A DNA stretch of 64,000 nt, taken from NCBI GenBank assembly GCA_030655215.1, contig JAURVZ010000084.1, positions 124,001-188,000 on the forward strand, given 5' to 3'. The stretch comes from Pseudolabrys sp. GTDB lineage: Bacteria; Pseudomonadota; Alphaproteobacteria; Rhizobiales; Xanthobacteraceae. This document shows, piece after piece, positions 25,268 to 33,363 of this stretch (the first letter of the stretch is position 1; each line of letters opens with the position of its first letter). The notes beneath the pieces were generated by a model. It saw nothing but the letters and a program-made list of their open reading frames with translations. It was not told the origin of the DNA and searched no databases. A program made the position numbers and the translations under genes.

Positions 25268-26002
25268 TCAAGCCGCCCGGTGGTGCAGCCGGTGATCGAG
25301 CCAGAGCATGAAGGCGCTGGCCAACACGGCGGCAATGCCGAGCATGGCGATCACCGCCATGATGGTCGGCACGTCATGCAGGCCGATGGCATTCATGATC
25401 AGGTAGCCCAGCCCCCGCTGCGAGGCGAACATCTCGCCGATCAGCACGCCGAGCAGCGTCAGCGAGAAGCCGATGCGCAGGCCGGACACGATCTCCGGCA
25501 GTGCGCCGGGGATGAACACGGTCAGCAAGGTCTGCGTCCGGGAGAGCCGCAGCACCTTCACGGTCTTCAGATGCACCGGCGCCAGGTTGCGCACGGCATT
25601 CATGGCGAAAATGGCGATCGGGATGATGCCGTGCAGCGTGCCGAAGGCGATTTTGGCCGGCACGCCGAGGCCGAAGATCAGCAGGATCAGCGGATACAGC
25701 GTCACTTTGGGCAGGCTGTAAACCGACACCAGGATCGGCTCGGCCACCTCGGCGCTGGTCCGGTTCAGGCCGAGACCGAGGCCGATGGCCAGCCCTCCGG
25801 CAATCGCCAGCAGCAGCGCATAAAGGAACGCCTTGCCGGTTTCGGCGGCATGCGGCCAGAACGTCGCGCTGTTCAGCATGTTCCAGGCCTTCACCGCGGT
25901 GCCGGCCGGCGACGTCAGGGCATAAGGGACCGCCATATGCAAAAGCTGCCAGATGATGAGGCCGGCGGCGATCAACAGGATGGTGTCTAGGCTGCGCTTC
26001 AT
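25268..26002 (-). CDS. ABC transporter permease (NMT1/SsuC-type), permease 2 of a pair
   Basis: 244 residues, about six membrane segments starting at residue 7, with the EAA-type loop near LKTVKVLRLSRTQTLLTVFIPGALPEIVSGLRIG. It belongs to the nitrate/sulfonate/taurine importer permeases. Last gene of a four-gene set with a second permease, ATPase and binding protein; one base separates it from the previous gene. Two different permease genes imply a heterodimeric channel. Confidence 0.9.
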   Translation of the reverse strand: MKRSLDTILLIAAGLIIWQLLHMAVPYALTSPAGTAVKAWNMLNSATFWPHAAETGKAFLYALLLAIAGGLAIGLGLGLNRTSAEVAEPILVSVYSLPKVTLYPLILLIFGLGVPAKIAFGTLHGIIPIAIFAMNAVRNLAPVHLKTVKVLRLSRTQTLLTVFIPGALPEIVSGLRIGFSLTLLGVLIGEMFASQRGLGYLIMNAIGLHDVPTIMAVIAMLGIAAVLASAFMLWLDHRLHHRAA

Positions 26003-26003
26003 C

Positions 26004-26753
26004 TCAGCGCCCCCACCGGCGCATCAGGCGGCGCTCGTAAGTATAAAAAAGTGCGTTGACGATGGTGACCAGCACGATGATGAAGAACATCAAGGCGTAC
26101 ATTTTACCGTTGTCGAAGTTATTGAAAGCGTAGGCGATTGCGTAGCCCAGGCCGGACGACGCCATGATGAACTCGGCGGCAATGACGCCAATGAAGCAAT
26201 AGGCAATGGCCAGCTTCACGCCGGTGAACAGATATGGCACCGCGCTTGGCAGCTTGATGCGCAACGCGGCCGCGACCGGGCCCATGTGATAAACCTCGGC
26301 CGTACGCACCAGCACGCGCGGAATGCGGTCGAAGCCGTTCAACGTGGCGATGATCATGGCCACGACGCCGAACAGGAAGCCGATCGCCACCACCGCCCCG
26401 CGGCCGAGGCCGAACATGACGATGAACAAGGGATAGAAGGCAAAGAACGGCAGCGCGTAATAGCTCGCCAGGAACGGATCGATGGCGCGGCGCAGGCGCG
26501 GCAGCGCATGGATCGCGGCGCCAATGGCGAAGCCGCCGGACACCGACAGCACCAGCGAGATGGCCACATTGCCCAGCGTCTCGATAATGTCGGCATTGGC
26601 CTGCCCGGACAGAAGCAGCCGGTAAAGGCGAATGGCCATATCAGATGGCGCGATCAGCACACGCGGGCTGATCATGCCGGTGCGGCACAGCAATTCGATG
26701 GCAAGGATGAAGCCGCCGACGACCAGCAGGCGGATCCAGCCGACCCGGCTCAT
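26004..26753 (-). CDS. ABC transporter permease (NMT1/SsuC-type), permease 1 of a pair
   Basis: 249 residues with hydrophobic segments from about residue 10 and the permease loop around RIPRVLVRTAEVYHMGPVAAALRIKLPSAVPYLFTGVKL. Overlaps the ATPase gene start region by 4 nt and precedes the second permease by 1 nt. Substrate unknown; the binding protein of this set belongs to the NMT1/THI5 fold. Confidence 0.9.
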   Translation of the reverse strand: MSRVGWIRLLVVGGFILAIELLCRTGMISPRVLIAPSDMAIRLYRLLLSGQANADIIETLGNVAISLVLSVSGGFAIGAAIHALPRLRRAIDPFLASYYALPFFAFYPLFIVMFGLGRGAVVAIGFLFGVVAMIIATLNGFDRIPRVLVRTAEVYHMGPVAAALRIKLPSAVPYLFTGVKLAIAYCFIGVIAAEFIMASSGLGYAIAYAFNNFDNGKMYALMFFIIVLVTIVNALFYTYERRLMRRWGR

Positions 26754-27613
26754 GCCAATCCTGCCGATGACTTGTTGCCCTGATGAATGGCTTTCAACGA
26801 TTCATCGCGCAACACCGACCACAGCCGTGCGGTGATTTCGCCGAAGGCCGGATTGGCGGCAATGCGGGAGTCACGATCGCGCGGCCATTGCGTCTTGATT
26901 TCCTCGATGATTTTTCCCGGCCGCGCCGACATGATGCCGATGCGGTCGGACAGCATCGCCGCCTCGTCCAAGGCATGGGTGATCAGCACCACGGTGGCGC
27001 CGGTTTCGCGCCAGACTTTGAGCAGTTCGTCGCCCATGATCAGCCGCGTCTGGGCGTCGAGCGCGCCGAACGGCTCGTCGAGCAGGATAATGCGCGGCTG
27101 CATCACCAAAGTGCGGGCAATGCAGACACGCTGCCGCATGCCGCCGGACAATTGCGACGGATAGGACTTGGCGAAATCGGCCAAGCCCATCAGCTTCAGG
27201 GCATAATCGAGCCGGCGCTGGATCTCCGCCGCATCGATGCCCGCCCGGCGCAGGCCGAAGGCTATATTGTCGGCGACGGTGAGCCACGGGAAGCTGGCAT
27301 CCTCCTGAAACACGACGCCAGTGCCTTCCGGCACCCGGCCATCGATCGACTTGCCCTCGAACAGCACCTCGCCCGTGGTCGGCCGCGACAGGCCGGCCAG
27401 CACGTCGAGCAAGGTCGACTTGCCGCAGCCGGACGGGCCGATCACCGAATAGAATTCACCGCGCCGCAGCCGCAGGTCCGTGGCGGCCAACGCCTGGACG
27501 CCGCCAGTCTTGCCGTCACCGCCATACACACGGGTGACGCCGCGCATTTCAGCGTGGACGTCCTTCGACGGTTCGTGCGCGGACTGCGCCGGCTGCAGCG
27601 CGGCTGAATTCAC
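26750..27613 (-). CDS. ABC transporter ATP-binding protein (NMT1/SsuB-type)
   Basis: 287 residues with Walker A (GPSGCGKST), Q-loop (VFQEDASFPWL), signature (LSGGMRQR), Walker B (RIILLDEP) and the switch His (LITHALDE). Overlaps the binding-protein stop and the permease start by 4 nt each, so the four genes form one operon. Confidence 0.93.
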   Translation of the reverse strand: MNSAALQPAQSAHEPSKDVHAEMRGVTRVYGGDGKTGGVQALAATDLRLRRGEFYSVIGPSGCGKSTLLDVLAGLSRPTTGEVLFEGKSIDGRVPEGTGVVFQEDASFPWLTVADNIAFGLRRAGIDAAEIQRRLDYALKLMGLADFAKSYPSQLSGGMRQRVCIARTLVMQPRIILLDEPFGALDAQTRLIMGDELLKVWRETGATVVLITHALDEAAMLSDRIGIMSARPGKIIEEIKTQWPRDRDSRIAANPAFGEITARLWSVLRDESLKAIHQGNKSSAGLA

Positions 27614-28557
27614 TTCATGTAGCTTTCGTCGACGACCTTGCTCCAGTCGACCTTGCCTTCGACTTCACCGACGATCTGCAAGCCCTTGACCATGTTGTCC
27701 ATGGCGTCGAATTCGAATTCGCCGGGGCTCCAGTACTTCATCGCGCTGAGGTTCTTGACGGCGCCGAGAATGATTTTCTCGTCGGTTTCATAATGTTTCG
27801 CGACGATCTTGGCGGTCTCTTCCGGGTTGGCGTAGATAAACTCGACCGCCTTCTTGCGGGCCTGCACGAACTTGCGCAGCTTGTCCTTATTGGCATTGGC
27901 ATATTCGACCGTGGTCACGCCGACCGTCTGCACCATCGCCGGCAACTCGTCCTTGACGAAGAACACCGGCTTGAATTTGGCCTGCACCTTGGACCACACC
28001 GGATCCATGACCGGCGCGGCAACAACCGCCTTCTGCTCGACCATGGTCAGGCCGCCGCCAATGCCGCCGGCGGACACCGTCTCGGCCTTGATACCGTGCT
28101 TATCCATCACCATCGTCAGCAACATGTCGGTGACCGACTTCGGCGAGGTGAAGGCGACTTTCTTGCCGGCCAGATCCTTGACCGAATTGATGCCTGAGTC
28201 CGGCAAGGTCGCCCAAAGGATTTCGCCCGCCGTGCGGACGCCGGAGTGGATGATCTTGAGCTCAATGCCCTGCTTCATCGCCGCCAGCGCGGCAGACAGT
28301 GCGACTTCGCCATAAGGCAGCGGCGATGCCATCACGTTGCGCATGGTCGTGCCGCCCCCTTTCGAGGTGAGCACACCGTCAATGCCGAGACCGGCTTCCT
28401 TGTAATAGCCCTTCTCGATCGCCACCGCGTAAGGCGCGCCATACATCAGCACGCCCCAATGGGTGACCGAGATTTGCTCGGCGAGCGCCGGGCGCGGCGT
28501 CATGGCGGGGGTCATCAGCAGTGCTGCGGCCAAAGCCGCCTTGTACACAACGTTCAT
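27610..28557 (-). CDS. ABC transporter substrate-binding protein, NMT1/THI5-like
   Basis: 315 residues with a signal peptide (cleavage near ALA-EQI) and a type-2 periplasmic-binding fold: VTHWGVLMYGAPYAVAIEKGYYKEAGLGIDGV. It differs from copies A and B (no WKYQG motif), so it serves a different ligand. First gene of the operon, divergent from a GntR-type regulator across 86 nt that contain a TGTATACA palindrome. Confidence 0.9.
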   Translation of the reverse strand: MNVVYKAALAAALLMTPAMTPRPALAEQISVTHWGVLMYGAPYAVAIEKGYYKEAGLGIDGVLTSKGGGTTMRNVMASPLPYGEVALSAALAAMKQGIELKIIHSGVRTAGEILWATLPDSGINSVKDLAGKKVAFTSPKSVTDMLLTMVMDKHGIKAETVSAGGIGGGLTMVEQKAVVAAPVMDPVWSKVQAKFKPVFFVKDELPAMVQTVGVTTVEYANANKDKLRKFVQARKKAVEFIYANPEETAKIVAKHYETDEKIILGAVKNLSAMKYWSPGEFEFDAMDNMVKGLQIVGEVEGKVDWSKVVDESYMK

Positions 28558-28603
28558 AATCGCCTCCCTCTATCTACGCGATTTGATTGTTCTTGGTTCT
28601 ATG

Positions 28604-28613
28604 ATGTATACAA
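28604..28613. promoter_or_regulatory. Candidate FCD-GntR operator (ATGTATACAA)
   Basis: ATGTATACAA, with the perfect 8-bp palindrome TGTATACA at 28605-28612, lies between the divergent binding-protein and GntR genes, 30 nt before the GntR start. TTGTATACAA-like sites are typical of FCD-type GntR regulators, which matches the adjacent gene. Confidence 0.5.
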
Positions 28614-28643
28614 CGCCACGTTCTGTCTAGCGGGAAATGCGCC

Positions 28644-29324
28644 GTGAACAAACCTGAACGCCTGCGCGCCGCCGATTTCGCCTACATATCGATCCGCGAA
28701 GGTCTTTCGGCCGGACGCTGGCCGCCCGGCTCACATTTGCGCGAGACCGAACTGGCGGCGGAACTCAAGATCAGCCGCACGCCGATCCGCGAAGCACTCC
28801 GCAAATTGGCCAGCGAACAACTGGTGCAGTTCGAGCCGCATCTCGGCGCCCGCGTGCCCGGCTGGTCGCATCAGGACATGGAAGAGATTTTTGCGCTGCG
28901 CGTTGAGCTCGAGAGCTTCGCGGCGGGGCAAGCGGCGTTGAACGCCAAACCCGCGCAAGTTGACGAATTGCGAAGTCTCGCGACGGCGATCGAGAAAGCG
29001 GCGTTCGGCGGTGACGCGCCGGACAACGTCAAGATCAGCGAGTTGAACAACCGATTTCACCGGCTGATCGTGCTGGCGTCGGGCAACCGCCGTTTAAACA
29101 GCCTGGTCGCCACCATCATCGACATCCCGCTCGTCGTGCGTACCTTCGCGCGTTTTGATAAAACGGCGATGGCGCGCAGCGTCGGCCATCATTTCGATCT
29201 GGTCGAGGCGATCGCCGGCGGCAATGCCGATTGGGCGGTCGCTGTGATGCGGGCGCATATTCATGCTGGCCGGCAAGTGATGCTGGGCACCGACGCCGGT
29301 GAGTTGCTCGGAAGGCGTCACTGA
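28644..29324 (+). CDS. GntR-family transcriptional regulator, FCD subfamily
   Basis: 226 residues: winged HTH with LRETELAAELKISRTPIREALRKLASEQLV (about 32-61) and an all-helical FCD ligand domain (ALRVELESFAAGQAA; NNRFHRLIV; GHHFDLVEAI), whose Asp/His residues usually bind a metal and a carboxylate effector. The start is GTG at 28644. Divergent from the NMT1-type ABC operon, which it probably represses; it overlaps the convergent flavoprotein gene by 7 nt. Confidence 0.92.
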   Translation: MNKPERLRAADFAYISIREGLSAGRWPPGSHLRETELAAELKISRTPIREALRKLASEQLVQFEPHLGARVPGWSHQDMEEIFALRVELESFAAGQAALNAKPAQVDELRSLATAIEKAAFGGDAPDNVKISELNNRFHRLIVLASGNRRLNSLVATIIDIPLVVRTFARFDKTAMARSVGHHFDLVEAIAGGNADWAVAVMRAHIHAGRQVMLGTDAGELLGRRH

Positions 29325-30709
29325 CGCGCTGCCGCCTGCCCTGCAAGACGGCCAAGGACGGTAGCTGTCAGCAAACCGTTACCTGAGAGATAACCGGCCG
29401 CGGTAGCGCCGGAGACGCCGACAGCGGCGCCGCCGGCGGCAAACAGGTTGGGAAACAAGCTGCCGTCACTGCGCCTGACCCGGGCATTGCCATCCACCGA
29501 CAGACCGCCTTGCGTGTGGAACAGCGCGCCGGTGACTTTAACCGCATGATAGGGCGGCGCGCATTTTTGGTCGGCTGAGAACTGGCGGCCGAAAGCGTCA
29601 CGGCCATTGGCCGCCTTCAGGGCCTCGGCTTCCGCCCATGCCGCGGCCAGCGGTGCGGCCGGCACGCGCATCACAGCCGCGAGCGCTTCAATGCTATCGG
29701 CGCCGAGATTGGCCCCCGCCCGCTCGGCCTCGCGGAAATCCTCGAACTGCCGGGCCACGTCAGCAATCCGGCCGTCGAACACGGTCCAGGCAATGCCATC
29801 CGGCTGGCGCAGCACATCCGCCGCCTGCTCCGAATAGCCGCGCGATTCATCGCAGAAACGGACGCCGTTGCGGTTCACCTGGATGCCGCCCTGCATGATG
29901 GTCGCCCAGCTGATCAGGATGTTGTGCGGCGTGGCCACCGAGCCATGCCCTTGATAGCCGCCGAGATTGCTGACCTGCGCGCCGAGCGCCGTGCCCCACA
30001 GCAAGGCATCGCCGCGGTTGCCCGGATGGCCGAAATAAAGCGCGCCGGCCATGTCAGGTATATGACGGCGGACAAGATCGGGATCGCCCCCGTACCCGTT
30101 GCAAGCCAGAATGAGCGCGCCGCAGCCGATGCGCTCCCGCTGGCCGTCGGCGGCGACGATCTCGACTCCTTCGATGCGGCCTTCAACATCGCTGAACAAT
30201 GTATCGGCAAAACGCTCGGTGATGATGGTGATGCCAACGCCTTCGGCGGCGTTGCGCAGCCTGTCAATCAGTTCGCGGCCGCTGCGCGTCGGCAATCCAT
30301 GCATGCGCATGGCGGAATGGCCGGAGTAATTGAAATTGTCGATGACATCGAAGGGCAGACCGAAGCGATCGGCCAGCCATTCGATGGTCGGTCCGGCGCC
30401 GCGCGCCACCGCCTCGACAATAACCGGGTCGGCTTCGCCATGCGCCTTGGCCTGAATGTCGGCAGCGAATAGTTCAGGACTGTCATCAATGCCCTTGGCG
30501 CGCTGAAAGCGTGTGCCCGCCGCCGGGATCAATCCCGCCGAAAGCGCCGTTGATCCCGACGGAATCCTGTCGCGCTCAATCACCAGCGGGTCGACACCGG
30601 CTTCCTTGGCCGCTAGCGCCGCGCATAGCCCCGCCGCTCCAGCGCCGATGATCAACAGCGGCACCTGCACATCCAGCTTGGCGCCGGATTCCGGCTGAAC
30701 CTCGGTCAT
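29318..30709 (-). CDS. FAD-dependent fumarate reductase/3-ketosteroid dehydrogenase-like flavoprotein
   Basis: 463 residues. The N-terminal FAD motif GAGAAGLCAALAAKEAG follows a short lead; HGEADPVIVEAVARG, the capping domain, and a C-terminal GGLSVDGNARV...AAGGAAVGVSGATAAGYLSGNGLLTATVLGRLAG segment are typical of the FAD_binding_2 family (fumarate reductase, urocanate reductase, KSTD, tricarballylate dehydrogenase). No heme or Fe-S domain. I start it at the ATG at 30709, overlapping the previous stop by 4 nt (ATGA); the frame upstream to 30832 is the neighbour's shadow. Last gene of a long GntR-led operon; electron partner and substrate unknown. Confidence 0.87.
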   Translation of the reverse strand: MTEVQPESGAKLDVQVPLLIIGAGAAGLCAALAAKEAGVDPLVIERDRIPSGSTALSAGLIPAAGTRFQRAKGIDDSPELFAADIQAKAHGEADPVIVEAVARGAGPTIEWLADRFGLPFDVIDNFNYSGHSAMRMHGLPTRSGRELIDRLRNAAEGVGITIITERFADTLFSDVEGRIEGVEIVAADGQRERIGCGALILACNGYGGDPDLVRRHIPDMAGALYFGHPGNRGDALLWGTALGAQVSNLGGYQGHGSVATPHNILISWATIMQGGIQVNRNGVRFCDESRGYSEQAADVLRQPDGIAWTVFDGRIADVARQFEDFREAERAGANLGADSIEALAAVMRVPAAPLAAAWAEAEALKAANGRDAFGRQFSADQKCAPPYHAVKVTGALFHTQGGLSVDGNARVRRSDGSLFPNLFAAGGAAVGVSGATAAGYLSGNGLLTATVLGRLAGQAAARQ

Positions 30710-31296
30710 AACGTCAGGTCTCGCAACGTCTCGGCAATGGTCGCGATCTTCGCCACTGGCCGCAGGCCCTCGATCGCGGCCCGGTGCACTTCCGGCGAAA
30801 AGGCGGCACAGCCGTCCTCCAGCACGACACACTCAAACTCGCGGACATGCGCATCGCGCACGGTCGAGGCGACACCGCCATTGGTGACGATGCCTGCGCA
30901 ATATAATGTCTTGATGTTGTGCTGCCGCAGCATCCATTCCAGCCGCGTCATGTAGAACGCCGAATAGGCGATCTTCTCGACGGTAAAATCGGCCGGCGCC
31001 AGTTCATCGACGACCTGCTGGCCCCAGCCACCGGAAACAAAATCGCCTTTGGCGAGGAACGGCCGCATCTTTTTCAAATGCGACGCAATCATCGGCTCGC
31101 CGCCACGCGTCGTCACCAAAGTAAACAAGGTCGCGCCGATCAAGCTATCATTACTCCGGAACAGCTCGACCAAAGGCTTGAGCCGCGCCGGCACCGCAGC
31201 AATGTCGGCACTGGTCTGACCGGCCCGGCCATAGGCGCCCCTGGGATGCAGGAAGTCGTTCTGCAAATCGAGCAGCATCAAGGCGGCATTCTTCAT
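30706..31296 (-). CDS. Isochorismatase-fold cysteine-hydrolase homologue lacking the catalytic Cys
   Basis: 196 residues of the isochorismatase-like hydrolase fold. The catalytic Asp10 (LLDLQNDF) and Lys108 (VEKIAYSAF) are present, but the nucleophile region, normally xTNxCVxxTxRDA, reads VTNGGVASTVRDA with Gly141 in place of Cys. Cys133 (LYCAG) lies eight residues earlier and is not at the usual position. Isochorismatases proper also lack the Cys, so water-based hydrolysis of a vinyl ether is one option; a lost activity is another. Overlaps HyuA by 4 nt and the flavoprotein gene by 4 nt. Confidence 0.85.
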   Translation of the reverse strand: MKNAALMLLDLQNDFLHPRGAYGRAGQTSADIAAVPARLKPLVELFRSNDSLIGATLFTLVTTRGGEPMIASHLKKMRPFLAKGDFVSGGWGQQVVDELAPADFTVEKIAYSAFYMTRLEWMLRQHNIKTLYCAGIVTNGGVASTVRDAHVREFECVVLEDGCAAFSPEVHRAAIEGLRPVAKIATIAETLRDLTL

Positions 31297-33362
31297 GACG
31301 CCACCCGCTCGACAATGAGATTGCCGAGCTTATCGACGCGACCGCGCAGGCCGGGATCGATGTAGATCGTCGCGTCCGGCTGCTCGAGGATAGCTGGCGC
31401 ATCGATGATGGCGCCGACCGGCAGATCAAGCCGCGACCAGATCGTGGTGTCGCGCCAGGCGCCGTCGATCCAGACCTTGCGCGTGCCCTTGCGCGCCGTC
31501 TCGACCGAGGCATCCGCGCTCGGCGCAAAAGCCGACAGGTCGAGCGCCGGACGCCGGCCAATCGCGGCACTGCGCAGCGACACAATGCGCACCGGCAGGC
31601 CGGACAGCGAACGGCTGAACGACGCTGCATAGGCCGCCTCGAACGCCGTCTTGATCGCCGCCGCTGTCACACCGGTCTTGCCATTATCAATCGTCACCGG
31701 CACCGCTACAGCCACCGTATGCGTCTGGCCGACATAATGCATGTCGAACTCGAAACTGAGATCGATGCGTTCGATCATGCCCGACGCCGCCGCCACCACG
31801 CTGCGCACGTCTTCACCAGCGGCGACCATGCGGCGGTCGAGCGCCTCGATGTCGATACCATCGAGCGGCAGGTTAAGCGTCTGCACCGAGTCATGGCGCA
31901 GGTCGGCAATGATACAGCCGAGCGCCGAAGTGACGCCGGGGAAGCGCGGCACCAGTGCCGCTTCCAGTCCAACTTCCTTGACCATGGCGCCGACATGCAG
32001 CGCGCCGCCACCACCGAACGGCACGGCGGCGAACTTCGCCGGATCATGGCCGCGCTCGATCGACACGAGACGAATAGCGCCGGCCATGCGCGCATCGGCG
32101 ACGCGGACAATCGCTTCAGCCGCCTTCATGGCATCGAGGCCGAGCGGCTCGCCGACATGCTTCAAGATCGCCGCCTTGGCCGCTTCGACATCGAGCCGCG
32201 CCAGCTTGCCGCCAATCGGCTTGTCGGCATTGATGCGGCCCATGACGACATGCGCATCGGTCAATGTCGGGCGGTCATTGCCCTGCCCGTAACAGACCGG
32301 GCCCGGCCGCGAACCGGCGCTCTCGGGACCGACTTGCAGCAAGCCGCCGCGATCGACCCAGGCAATCGAGCCGCCACCGGCGCCGATCGTGGTAATCTCG
32401 ATCATCGGCGTGCGGATGACCATGCCGAAATCGATCGTCGTCTGCGCCGCCAAAGATGCCTTGCCGCCGACAATCACCGAGACGTCGAACGACGTCCCGC
32501 CGAGATCGCCGGTGATGACATTTTCATAGCCGGCTTGCTTGGCAATGCTGGCAGCGGCGATGACGCCGGCCGCGGGGCCTGACAAAGCCGTGCGAATGGG
32601 AAAACGCCGCGCCGTCGCTGTCGACATGACGCCGCCATTCGACTGCACGATGTAGAACTGGCCATCGAACGGCAAGGACTGCAGCGCGCCTTCCAGCTTG
32701 GCGAGATAGCTCGACACCAAAGGCTGCAGATAAGAGTTCAGCGCCGTCGTTGACGAGCGCTCGAACTCACGGATCTCCGGCAGCACCTGATGCGACGCCG
32801 ACAGGAAATCATTGTACCAGACTTCGCGCGCCGCGGCCAAGGCCTTCTGCTCGTTTTCCGGATTGGCATAAGCATTGATGAAGATGATCGCCAACGCCTC
32901 GGCGCCCTGCTGGCGCAGCTTCAGCGCGGCTTCGCGCACGGCGGCAACGTCCACTTCCATATAGATGCTGCCATTGGCGAGCGTGCGCTCTTCAACCTCA
33001 AGACGGAAGTCGCGATCCACAATCGGCGTGAAGTCGCCCCACAGGCCCCAGGTCTGGCGGCGGTCGCGGCGGCGCATTTCCAGCACATCGCGAAAGCCGC
33101 GTGTGGTGATGACGCCGATCTTCGAGCCGCGCCGCTCGAGCAATGAATTGGTGCCGACGGTCGTGCCATGCACGATCGAGCCGATGCTGCTGCCCTGGCT
33201 GACTGCGGCAATGCCGGCCATGAAGCCTGCTGCCTCATCGCCGCGCTGCGACGGCACCTTGGCCACGCGGAACGCCTTGGTGGCGGCGTCATACAGCAAC
33301 AAATCGGTAAAGGTGCCGCCGACATCGACACCAAGCACGCTACTGGTCGAGAACGTCGTCAC
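31293..33362 (-). CDS. hyuA: Hydantoinase/oxoprolinase/acetone-carboxylase family, subunit A
   Basis: 689 residues. The ASKHA ATP-binding fold is recognisable from GVDVGGTFTDLLLYD near the N-terminus, HGTTVGTNSLLERRG, GDLGGTSFDVSVI and TTIGAGGGSIAW. HyuA works with HyuB in ATP-dependent opening of hydantoins or 5-oxoproline, or in carboxylation of ketones. I start it at the GTG at 33362 (VTTFSTSSVLGVDVGG), two bases after the HyuB stop behind GCGAGG; the open frame to 33500 is rejected. Downstream overlaps the cysteine-hydrolase-like gene by 4 nt. Confidence 0.9.
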   Translation of the reverse strand: MTTFSTSSVLGVDVGGTFTDLLLYDAATKAFRVAKVPSQRGDEAAGFMAGIAAVSQGSSIGSIVHGTTVGTNSLLERRGSKIGVITTRGFRDVLEMRRRDRRQTWGLWGDFTPIVDRDFRLEVEERTLANGSIYMEVDVAAVREAALKLRQQGAEALAIIFINAYANPENEQKALAAAREVWYNDFLSASHQVLPEIREFERSSTTALNSYLQPLVSSYLAKLEGALQSLPFDGQFYIVQSNGGVMSTATARRFPIRTALSGPAAGVIAAASIAKQAGYENVITGDLGGTSFDVSVIVGGKASLAAQTTIDFGMVIRTPMIEITTIGAGGGSIAWVDRGGLLQVGPESAGSRPGPVCYGQGNDRPTLTDAHVVMGRINADKPIGGKLARLDVEAAKAAILKHVGEPLGLDAMKAAEAIVRVADARMAGAIRLVSIERGHDPAKFAAVPFGGGGALHVGAMVKEVGLEAALVPRFPGVTSALGCIIADLRHDSVQTLNLPLDGIDIEALDRRMVAAGEDVRSVVAAASGMIERIDLSFEFDMHYVGQTHTVAVAVPVTIDNGKTGVTAAAIKTAFEAAYAASFSRSLSGLPVRIVSLRSAAIGRRPALDLSAFAPSADASVETARKGTRKVWIDGAWRDTTIWSRLDLPVGAIIDAPAILEQPDATIYIDPGLRGRVDKLGNLIVERVAS

Positions 33363-33363
33363 C

